Assembly (NCBI GenBank): GCA_007116835.1
Contig: SKHS01000198.1
Span: 1-5,654, forward strand
Source of the DNA: Halomonas sp.
GTDB taxonomy: Bacteria; Pseudomonadota; Gammaproteobacteria; Pseudomonadales; Halomonadaceae
Length of the DNA: 5,654 bases
Direction: 5' to 3'
Below the pieces are notes generated by a model, which saw nothing but the letters and a program-made list of their open reading frames with translations, did not search any database and was not told the origin of the DNA. Shown piece after piece: positions 1-5,096 of this stretch (its first letter is position 1; every line of letters begins with the position of its first letter). The translations under genes and the position numbers were made by a program.

Positions 1-252
1 AACGCCAGAAAGACCGCTTTCACCACCCATTGCAACCGCTTCGTCAATCGCCTGCTGCATTTCCTCAGCAGAAGTGATATCAGCCATGCGGGCCTTTGCA
101 CGATCACCTAAACGCTTGACGTGATCCACCACGCTGTTGTTCATATCGCAAAGCACAACCTTCCCACCGGCAGCCACTAAACGCTCTGCAGTTGCCGCAC
201 CTAGACCTGAAGCAGCCCCGGTAATTAAAAACGTACAATCCTTTACCTGCAT
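1..252 (-). CDS. Short-chain dehydrogenase, 3-hydroxyacyl-CoA dehydrogenase type (N-terminal 84 residues; cut by window edge)
   Basis: Translating the minus strand from the ATG at 250-252 gives 84 codons open to the window edge. The protein starts MQVKDCTFLITGAASGLGAA, a Rossmann-fold opening with the SDR cofactor motif TGxxxGxG (TGAASGLG, residues 11-18). Asp36 at the end of the second strand (VVLCDMN) predicts NAD(H) rather than NADP(H), and Asp58 (ADIT) is the usual adenine-contacting Asp. The catalytic Ser-Tyr-Lys part lies outside the window. The style matches HSD17B10-like SDRs, which oxidise 3-hydroxyacyl-CoA or 2-methyl-3-hydroxybutyryl-CoA to the keto form; the exact substrate is inference. 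The start is supported by an AAGGAAAG Shine-Dalgarno at 258-265, five bases from the ATG. Only 16 bp separate it from the stop of the acyl-CoA synthetase gene, so the two are almost certainly co-transcribed and act on the same CoA thioesters. In P. putida the neighbour in this position is called fadB2x. Confidence 0.88.
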   Translation of the reverse strand, partial: MQVKDCTFLITGAASGLGAATAERLVAAGGKVVLCDMNNSVVDHVKRLGDRAKARMADITSAEEMQQAIDEAVAMGGESGLSGV

Positions 253-268
253 TTCAACTTTCCTTTAA

Positions 269-1939
269 TTATTTGTCGTTGCGTGCTTGCTCAGTGGCTT
301 GGGCACGAAGTTTAAAGCGCTGAATTTTACCACTAGGCGTTTTTGGCAGCTCATCGACAAACTCAATTACCCTAGGGAACGCATGAGTGGAAAGACGCTC
401 ACGTACCTGCTGGCGGATTTCATCGGCAAGCGCCTCGCTAGCTTCATACCCATCACGCAGCACGATGTAAGATTTAATCACCTCACCGCGAATCTCGTCC
501 GGCTGCCCAACCGCCGCAGACTCTGCAACCGCTGGGTGTGTCATCACGCTGTTTTCAACGTCCGTGGGGCCGACCCGATAGCCTGCAGTGGTGATAATGT
601 CGTCATCACGTCCGGCAAATTGGAATGAGCCGTCTTCATTGCGAATAACCACATCACCAGTTAGGTAGTAACCATTTACAAAGGGGTCTTTTTCTTGCCA
701 GGTATAACCCTGGAAGAAGTGGGCTGGTGAGTTTTTAATGTCAACCGCAAGCACACCCGGCTCACCAGGTGGCAGCTCGTTATACTCTGCGTCCAAAATG
801 GCTAGGCGGTAACCCGGCATCGGCACACCCATAGCGCCTACATGCTTGGGGTGATCAAGGGAGTGATGGTTATTACAGGTCATGCCGGTTTCTGTTTGGC
901 CATAGTGATCCATGACCGGACAACCCAACGACTTCTCCACCCAGGTCACTACTTCCGTATTGAGCGGCTCGCCTGCTGAGCTTGCCGCGCGAAGTTCAAG
1001 CGTTTGGTGGGCATCATCGAACAACCCTGACGCTTTCATTAGGCGATACGCCGTGGGCGCAGCAGCGAAGTTAGTAATATGGTGGCGCTTCATAAACGCC
1101 AAGGCACCTTCTGCACTGAAGCCCGCCTCGCAGAAGTGCGTGGTAACACCAAGAAGTAGCGGCCCAGCAATCGCGTAATAAAGCCCGTATGCCCAACCAG
1201 GATCCGCCATATTCCAAAAGCGGTCATCGTCACGAAGATCGACCGCCAGCTCCATGTAGAGAGCAAACGCTGTCATCCCAGAAAGCGGCACTGCCACGCC
1301 TTTTGGTTTGCCCACCGTGCCTGAGGTAAACATCTGAAGAAAAGGTTTTTCAGGGGCAAGCCGAGGTGGCTGCTCACCCATTGACGTATGCGTCAACGCA
1401 GCCTGCCAGTCATGGTCATTAGGGTGTTCGCTGCTAGCACCACCTACCGCCAAAACAGGTGGGCACTGGCTTAGCCCGTCAAACTTATAGCGGTTAGCGT
1501 GATCAGTAATCACCAGCTTAGTATCAGCGCGCCCCAAGCGATAATCCACCGCATCGGGGCCAAACGCGGTAAACAACGGCTGGTAGACCGCACCAATTCG
1601 CCATGTAGCAAGCACAGCTACTAGCAGCGCTGGTGAGCGCGGCAGCATACAGGCTATGCGATCGCCCTCGCCAAGCCCCTGCGTCTTAAACCAGCCAGCA
1701 AGCTTGCCGCTCTGCTCGTCTAGCTCTGCATACGTCAGCGTATGCGTTTCCCCATTGATGTCTTCCTGCACGAGCGCAAGCACATCTCCCCGCCCCTGGC
1801 GCACATGACGGCCACAGCATGCTTCAAAGGCATTAAGGTAACCATCTTGATGGTCATCTAGCCTGGCAATCATATTGTCAACCGTAAAGCTTTCCAGGAA
1901 GGTCGAATAGGTGGGTAATGAGGCTGATGTTGCTGTCAT
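269..1939 (-). CDS. AMP-forming acyl-CoA synthetase (acetyl-CoA synthetase-like, probably medium- or branched-chain acids)
   Basis: This 556-residue protein is an adenylate-forming (ANL) enzyme that activates a carboxylic acid with ATP and joins it to CoA in the cytoplasm. All core motifs are present: the phosphate loop TSGTVGKPKG (residues 205-214), the adenine/Mg motif YGQTETG (346-352), TGD (427-429), the hinge motif GRDDDIITTAGYRVGP (443-458), and PKTPSGKIQR near the C-terminus (532-541), whose Lys538 is the adenylation lysine and the usual acetylation target. Length is normal for the medium-chain acyl-CoA synthetase group, shorter than true acetyl-CoA synthetase (about 650). Where acetyl-CoA synthetase has WWQTE, this protein has HYGQTE; losing the Trp that caps the acyl pocket suggests acids longer than acetate or propionate. 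The ATG at 1937-1939 follows a modest AAGAGAG Shine-Dalgarno. It is the first gene of a likely two-gene unit with the downstream dehydrogenase and is preceded by a candidate operator. Exact substrate cannot be read from the sequence. Confidence 0.93.
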   Translation of the reverse strand: MTATSASLPTYSTFLESFTVDNMIARLDDHQDGYLNAFEACCGRHVRQGRGDVLALVQEDINGETHTLTYAELDEQSGKLAGWFKTQGLGEGDRIACMLPRSPALLVAVLATWRIGAVYQPLFTAFGPDAVDYRLGRADTKLVITDHANRYKFDGLSQCPPVLAVGGASSEHPNDHDWQAALTHTSMGEQPPRLAPEKPFLQMFTSGTVGKPKGVAVPLSGMTAFALYMELAVDLRDDDRFWNMADPGWAYGLYYAIAGPLLLGVTTHFCEAGFSAEGALAFMKRHHITNFAAAPTAYRLMKASGLFDDAHQTLELRAASSAGEPLNTEVVTWVEKSLGCPVMDHYGQTETGMTCNNHHSLDHPKHVGAMGVPMPGYRLAILDAEYNELPPGEPGVLAVDIKNSPAHFFQGYTWQEKDPFVNGYYLTGDVVIRNEDGSFQFAGRDDDIITTAGYRVGPTDVENSVMTHPAVAESAAVGQPDEIRGEVIKSYIVLRDGYEASEALADEIRQQVRERLSTHAFPRVIEFVDELPKTPSGKIQRFKLRAQATEQARNDK

Positions 1940-2011
1940 GATGGCTCTCTTATGTTGTTAGTCGTGAGCAGTGGTACGCAAACAGACAGGCCAGGGTTCC
2001 GAGCTTACGCT

Positions 2012-2040
2012 TTATTATTGTCCGTTTACGTTAACGGAAA
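2012..2040 (-). promoter_or_regulatory. Candidate promoter of the acyl-CoA synthetase gene
   Basis: Read on the minus strand, TTTCCG (2035-2040) could act as a -35 element and TAATAA (2012-2017) as a -10 element, with 17 bp between. The -35 matches the sigma-70 consensus at only three positions, so it would be a weak or regulated promoter. Transcription would start near 2005 and leave a leader of about 65 bases before the ATG at 1939. The spacer is almost filled by a palindrome, the expected arrangement for repression by a TetR-type protein. This is prediction from sequence only. Confidence 0.4.
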
Positions 2041-2041
2041 C
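2021..2041. promoter_or_regulatory. Palindromic operator candidate for the neighbouring TetR regulator
   Basis: Two overlapping near-perfect palindromes are visible. TCCGTTTACGTTAACGGA (2021-2038) pairs at all positions but one (T/T) on each side of a central ACGT. GTTTACGTTAACGGAAAC (2024-2041) is also a palindrome with a single mismatched pair (2028/2037). Operators of this length and symmetry are typical for TetR-family dimers, and the site lies between the putative -35 and -10 of the acyl-CoA synthetase gene, directly downstream of tetR. An alternative is a binding site for another regulator of acyl-CoA catabolism encoded elsewhere. That it is an operator is fairly likely; which protein binds is inference. 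Confidence 0.6.
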
Positions 2042-2130
2042 CTTGCAGTTGAGCTAACGCTAAAAGCATTTACGCGGGAGCGCAAGCAATCAGCGTTCTA
2101 AATAGATTAGACGTTGGTCGATCGAAGGAG

Positions 2131-2703
2131 CTAACGCGCCATAATCATAGCGACCAGTTCATCAGCTAGATCGTCGGGGGTACGCGGCCCGCTGGGGTCG
2201 TACCAACGCACCGTCCAGTTCAGCGCACCTAATATAAATCGCGACACCAGAAAGCGATCACCGTGAATAAGCTCTGCTGCCAACGCATCGTCAATAACAT
2301 CTACCCAAAGTGCTTCGTAGGCGTCACGCAGGTGGCTTAAGTGGGCACTCGCATCAGGATCTAATCGCCGCCATTCAAATAATGCGACCACATGGGCATT
2401 GCGATCAGCAAACAGCGTTTCCAAATGCGCTCGTGCCATAGCATGCAGGCGCGCCTCAGGATCATCATCACATTTCTGAAGCGCTGCTTTGGCAATGCTA
2501 AGCGCATTCTGGGTGCCCTCCTCTATCACCGCAGCCAATATCTCCTGCTTATCTTTAAAGTGATGAAACAGGCTGCCAGACTTAATGCCCATTTCTTGCG
2601 CCAGCATACGCACTGTGGTGCGGTCAAAGCCTTCTTGGACGAATAGCTGAGCGGCTAAACGTGTCAATTCCTTGCGGCGAGGGGATGCATTCATTACATT
2701 CAT
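2131..2703 (-). CDS. TetR/AcrR-family transcriptional regulator of the acyl-CoA catabolic genes
   Basis: From the ATG at 2701-2703 this gives a 190-residue protein of normal TetR length. The N-terminal DNA-binding domain covers about residues 9-56: a first helix (RRKELTRLAAQLFVQEGF) and then the helix-turn-helix TTVRMLAQEMGIKSGSLFHHF (29-49), a classic TetR signature. The remaining all-helical part, ending GALNWTVRWYDPSGPRTPDDLADELVAMI, resembles the KstR2-like C-terminal ligand domain, a group whose known effectors include acyl-CoA thioesters. It probably represses the flanking synthetase-dehydrogenase genes and perhaps the divergent thiolase until an acyl-CoA accumulates; this is inference from position. 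The frame stays open upstream to a GTG at 2779-2781, but those 26 extra residues precede the domain and are not typical. No clear Shine-Dalgarno precedes ATG 2703 or the second ATG at 2692-2694, so the exact start is uncertain. The stop is followed by 191 bp before the synthetase gene. Confidence 0.9.
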   Translation of the reverse strand: MNVMNASPRRKELTRLAAQLFVQEGFDRTTVRMLAQEMGIKSGSLFHHFKDKQEILAAVIEEGTQNALSIAKAALQKCDDDPEARLHAMARAHLETLFADRNAHVVALFEWRRLDPDASAHLSHLRDAYEALWVDVIDDALAAELIHGDRFLVSRFILGALNWTVRWYDPSGPRTPDDLADELVAMIMAR

Positions 2704-2822
2704 ATTATTTACACTAGCGCTTGCTTGGTTACTTAGGAGAAGACCACAGCCCTGCCAATGGGTCAACGCATCCCTAGCCACTCTGCAAGATAATCACAAT
2801 AAATCTGTCAGGAGACGTACCA
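2704..2822. promoter_or_regulatory. Divergent intergenic region between tetR and the thiolase gene
   Basis: This 119-bp stretch must hold the promoters of both genes. On the plus side GATAAT (2789-2794) is a fair -10 for the thiolase gene, without a convincing -35. On the minus side TAATAT (2702-2707) could be a -10 for tetR, but it would overlap the ATG at 2703 and favour the second ATG. TTTACACTAGCG (2708-2719) matches 9 of 12 positions of TTTACGTTAACG in the operator candidate at 2021-2041 and might be a weaker half-site. The thiolase Shine-Dalgarno AGGAG is at 2810-2814. Confidence 0.35.
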
Positions 2823-4010
2823 ATGAGTAATGCCACCGACGTTGTATTTTTATCCGCGACCCGCACGCCTATGGGCGGAATGATGGGCAGTCTTTCCAGC
2901 ATGACCGCTCCAGAGCTTGCCGCTGTGGCAATACGCGCAGCCATAGAGCGCGCCGGTATCGAAGCAGCCACTGTTGAAGAAGGCATCATCGGCTGTGTAC
3001 TACCTGCTGGGGTAAAACAAGGACCAGCCCGCCAAGCTATGCGCCAGGCAGGCATTCCCGATGCCAATGGTGCCACCACCATCAATAAACTGTGCGGTTC
3101 TGGCATGAAAGCTACCATGCTGGCCCACGATTTGATTAAAGCAGGTACCGGCGAAATCCTGCTCGCGGGCGGCATGGAGTCGATGTCTAATGCCCCTCAC
3201 GTACTCACTAAAGCACGTGGCGGCTACCGTTTAGGTCATGGTGAACTGAAAGACCACATGTTCCTTGACGGCCTAGAAGATGCCGAAACGGGCAAGTTGA
3301 TGGGCGTTTTCGCCCAAGATGTTGCGTCAGAACGTGGTTACACCCGTGAACGTTTAGACGATTTTGCCATTGCGTCTTTAGAACGCGCCATGGACGCCAC
3401 CAATAAAGGCCACTTAGCGGCTGAAATGGCTCCCGTAACAGTGACTACCCGCCAAGGTGAAACGCTGGTCGAGCATGACGAACAGCCTTTCCAAGCCAAA
3501 CTGGATAAAATTCGCCAGCTGCGCCCAGCGTTTGCCAAAGATGGCACCATTACTGCTGCCAACGCCAGCTCCATTTCCGACGGCGCCTCGGCGCTTATTT
3601 TGGCCAGCCATGAAGCCGCTAAGCGGCATGGCGTAAAGCCGCTTGCGAAAATGCTTGGCCATACCACCCACTCTCGTCATCCCAGCGAATTCACTATTGC
3701 ACCAGTAGGTGCGATTGAAAAGCTGATGAAAAAGCTTGGCTGGGGCGTGAACGACGTGGATCTCTTCGAGATTAACGAAGCGTTTGCGGTCGTTACGTTA
3801 ATGGCAATGGATGACCTTGGCTTACCCCATGAAAAGGTTAACGTGTTTGGCGGCGCCTGCGCCCAAGGGCATCCGATTGGCTCAACGGGCTCACGGGTGA
3901 TTGCGACGCTGATTCATGCCCTACGTACCAAAGGCGGCAAGCGCGGCATCGCCAGCCTTTGCATCGGTGGTGGCGAAGCCACCGCCGTCGCTGTAGAACT
4001 CATCGACTAA
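2823..4010 (+). CDS. Thiolase (acetyl-CoA C-acyltransferase), FadAx-like
   Basis: This 395-residue protein has the usual length of a bacterial thiolase. It cleaves a 3-ketoacyl-CoA with CoA to give acetyl-CoA and a shortened acyl-CoA, or runs in reverse. The full catalytic set is present: nucleophile Cys91 in NKLCGSGMKA, NEAFA with Asn318, GGACAQGHPIGSTGSR with His350, and the acid/base Cys380 in SLCIGGGEA. The stretch HSRHPSEFTIAPVGAIEKL before INEAFAVVTLMA is like P. putida FadAx and related degradative thiolases rather than the fadBA-operon FadA; I assign that from memory of the family. The ATG follows AGGAG by eight bases. It reads away from tetR, alone on its strand, and a strong hairpin follows the stop by seven bases, suggesting a single-gene transcript. 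Together with the synthetase and dehydrogenase it would complete a beta-oxidation round, including isoleucine- or odd-chain-type substrates that yield propionyl-CoA. Confidence 0.94.
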   Translation: MSNATDVVFLSATRTPMGGMMGSLSSMTAPELAAVAIRAAIERAGIEAATVEEGIIGCVLPAGVKQGPARQAMRQAGIPDANGATTINKLCGSGMKATMLAHDLIKAGTGEILLAGGMESMSNAPHVLTKARGGYRLGHGELKDHMFLDGLEDAETGKLMGVFAQDVASERGYTRERLDDFAIASLERAMDATNKGHLAAEMAPVTVTTRQGETLVEHDEQPFQAKLDKIRQLRPAFAKDGTITAANASSISDGASALILASHEAAKRHGVKPLAKMLGHTTHSRHPSEFTIAPVGAIEKLMKKLGWGVNDVDLFEINEAFAVVTLMAMDDLGLPHEKVNVFGGACAQGHPIGSTGSRVIATLIHALRTKGGKRGIASLCIGGGEATAVAVELID

Positions 4011-4017
4011 CCGCACC

Positions 4018-4053
4018 AGCGTGGCACACTCGCTGTACTGAGCGTGCCACGCT
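4018..4053 (+). terminator. Hairpin after the thiolase gene, probable terminator without a U-tract
   Basis: AGCGTGGCAC (4018-4027) pairs perfectly with GTGCCACGCT (4044-4053). The stem continues after one A/C mismatch with CTC/GAG (4029-4031 with 4040-4042), leaving an 8-base loop. The GC-rich stem starts seven bases after the thiolase stop. The bases that follow (AGCATAACGG) contain no U-run, so it may be a weak terminator, a bidirectional site or a 3'-end stabiliser rather than a standard intrinsic terminator. Confidence 0.65.
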
Positions 4054-4105
4054 AGCATAACGGCGTCATCAGTATTGACTTTTGAGACAGCGAGCCAACG
4101 GTTCC

Positions 4106-4111
4106 AGGAGG
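4106..4111 (+). promoter_or_regulatory. Ribosome binding site that fixes the start of the universal stress protein
   Basis: AGGAGG is a full-strength Shine-Dalgarno core and lies three bases before the ATG at 4115. The frame extends upstream to a TTG at 4082, but that codon has no such site and would add residues absent from the Usp fold. The short spacer is slightly unusual. The next ATG at 4130 would be 18 bases away, too far. Confidence 0.75.
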
Positions 4112-4114
4112 CTT

Positions 4115-4921
4115 ATGTTCCCTCATGTAATGATTGCCATCGACTTTTCACCCGCTTGGCCGCTTTTAGAACAACGCTTAATTCGCCTGCGCTCCAAAGG
4201 TGTTAAACGCGTTAGCCTTGTTCATATTATTAGCCCCAAAAGTGCCACGCCTCCTACAAAGCAAAATATTGAACAACTTTACGCACAGCTACTTGTTCAC
4301 GCCCAGCCGCTCAACGATTTAGGCCTGGACATCGCGTATCATGTAGACGCTGGCAAGCCCAGCGAGCTGCTAGCGGACTACGCCGAACACCATGACGTAG
4401 ACTTAATTCTCATTGGCTGCCAAGGACAGGGACGCTGGCAAGAAATGTTACTTGGTAGTACTGCACTTAATCTCGCCCACCTCACGCGCGTACCGCTATG
4501 GCTAGAGCCAGTAACTAACGTAAAGCATGGCAGCAGCTATACGACGGTTGTGCTCGCCACGGATATGTCTGCCGCAGCGAGCAAAGCCGAAGGCCTTCTT
4601 CATAGTTTAGCACTCCACTTTCAGCATCGCGTTGCCATTATCGCTGAAAGTCTACTCGAAACCGATGGGTACGGATTTGAAGAGGCGCAGCTACACCTAA
4701 CCGCTCTGGCAGCTCGCATACCCAAACTTGATACCGTCATTGTTGCTGGCGAGTTTAAACAGGCCATCATTAACGAGGCCAACGCTTGGCATGCTGATCT
4801 CATTATCGTGGGTCAACAGGGCCATAGCCGGTTACGTGAACGTCTGCTAGGCAGCACCGCTAAGGCACTGCTGGAAGGCGCTGCTTGTCCCGTGATTCTG
4901 GTGCCTTCCCCGCATACTTAA
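4115..4921 (+). CDS. Tandem-domain universal stress protein (UspA family)
   Basis: The 268-residue protein consists of two Usp domains, roughly residues 1-133 and 142-265, each a Rossmann-like alpha/beta unit. Each starts with a strand ending in Asp that contacts adenine (VMIAIDFSPAW, Asp10; VVLATDMSAAA, Asp150), and each carries the ATP-binding signature Gx2Gx9GS: GCQGQGRWQEMLLGS at 101-115 and GQQGHSRLRERLLGS at 233-247. Both nucleotide sites look intact, so it is expected to be an ATP-binding cytoplasmic stress protein that works as an internal pseudo-dimer. Such proteins support survival under starvation, oxidative or envelope stress; the specific trigger is not visible. There is no membrane segment or attached kinase or transporter domain. 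The start is set by AGGAGG at 4106-4111. It lies 104 bp after the thiolase gene with a hairpin between, so it is probably separately transcribed or only partly read through; I see no convincing sigma-70 promoter for it. Confidence 0.92.
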   Translation: MFPHVMIAIDFSPAWPLLEQRLIRLRSKGVKRVSLVHIISPKSATPPTKQNIEQLYAQLLVHAQPLNDLGLDIAYHVDAGKPSELLADYAEHHDVDLILIGCQGQGRWQEMLLGSTALNLAHLTRVPLWLEPVTNVKHGSSYTTVVLATDMSAAASKAEGLLHSLALHFQHRVAIIAESLLETDGYGFEEAQLHLTALAARIPKLDTVIVAGEFKQAIINEANAWHADLIIVGQQGHSRLRERLLGSTAKALLEGAACPVILVPSPHT

Positions 4922-5096
4922 GCGTAACATTGCCCCCCCAACACTTGCGAGCCGCCTAGTCCTTTAGTGTTCCTAGCCACATAAGGCGCAATCGACATGG
5001 CGGCTTGTTAATCGAGTCTTTTTGGTCGACTATCAATATATGGAAAATCATATATCATAGAGACTAATGAATACATTGGCCTGACTAGGAGCTTCG
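4922..5096. other. Non-coding region between the stress protein gene and arsH
   Basis: I see no gene in these 175 bp. They contain a run of seven C (4933-4939), two possible weak hairpins (AACACT 4940-4945 with AGTGTT 4966-4971; AGCCGCC 4950-4956 with GGCGGCT 4999-5005, loop 42 bases), a short T-run at 5018-5023 that could help end usp transcription, an AT-rich inverted repeat at 5036-5055, and the arsH Shine-Dalgarno AGGAG (5087-5091). No arsR is encoded here. Confidence 0.6.
5036..5055. promoter_or_regulatory. ArsR-like operator and probable promoter region of arsH
   Basis: ATATATG (5036-5042) and CATATAT (5049-5055) are a perfect 7-bp inverted repeat around GAAAAT. In addition TATCA occurs at 5031-5035 and 5053-5057. 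AT-rich repeats with ATATATG/CATATAT arms are typical for arsenite-responsive ArsR/SmtB-family repressors, which leave DNA when As(III) binds. Weak promoter elements overlap it: TCGACT (5026-5031) as -35 with CATATA (5049-5054), or TATCAT (5053-5058) as a -10. The site lies about 40 bp before the arsH ATG. The function is inferred from motif and neighbour. Confidence 0.6.

Larger units (their letters stand above)
2001..2137. repeat. Three copies of the decamer GAGCTWACGC around the synthetase promoter
   Basis: GAGCTTACGC occurs at 2001-2010, and the near-identical GAGCTAACGC at 2051-2060 and 2128-2137. All three are in the same orientation, within 137 bp; the last overlaps the tetR stop codon. 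Copies one and two flank the palindrome at 2021-2041. Whether they are regulator sites or chance is unknown. Confidence 0.4.

Noticed and set aside
287..628. Plus-strand open frame of 113 codons
   Set aside because: It lies fully antisense to the acyl-CoA synthetase, which has all family motifs; the translated protein has no recognisable features.
912..1178. Plus-strand open frame of 88 codons
   Set aside because: Antisense shadow inside the acyl-CoA synthetase gene with low-complexity composition and no domain.
2118..2125. 8-bp palindrome TCGATCGA near the end of tetR
   Set aside because: Short perfect palindromes of this kind are common by chance, and it has no position relative to a promoter.
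2392..2646. Plus-strand open frame of 84 codons
   Set aside because: Antisense to the TetR DNA-binding domain, which is clearly the real gene.
2704..2781. N-terminal extension of the TetR regulator from GTG 2781
   Set aside because: The 26 added residues precede the normal TetR N-terminus, show no conserved pattern and would cover most of the divergent promoter region.
2774..3667. Several minus-strand open frames inside the thiolase gene (2774-3175, 3000-3200, 3338-3667, 3414-3680)
   Set aside because: They are antisense to a thiolase with all catalytic residues intact, and their translations show no family motif.
4075..4103. TTGACT at 4075-4080 as the -35 of a usp promoter
   Set aside because: No -10-like hexamer is found 16-18 bp downstream, and the start codon would be too close.
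4082..4114. TTG start adding 11 residues to the stress protein
   Set aside because: The AGGAGG site directly before ATG 4115 and the Usp fold beginning there favour the shorter protein.
4621..4803. Minus-strand open frame of 60 codons inside the stress protein gene
   Set aside because: Antisense shadow; the plus-strand Usp motifs are decisive.
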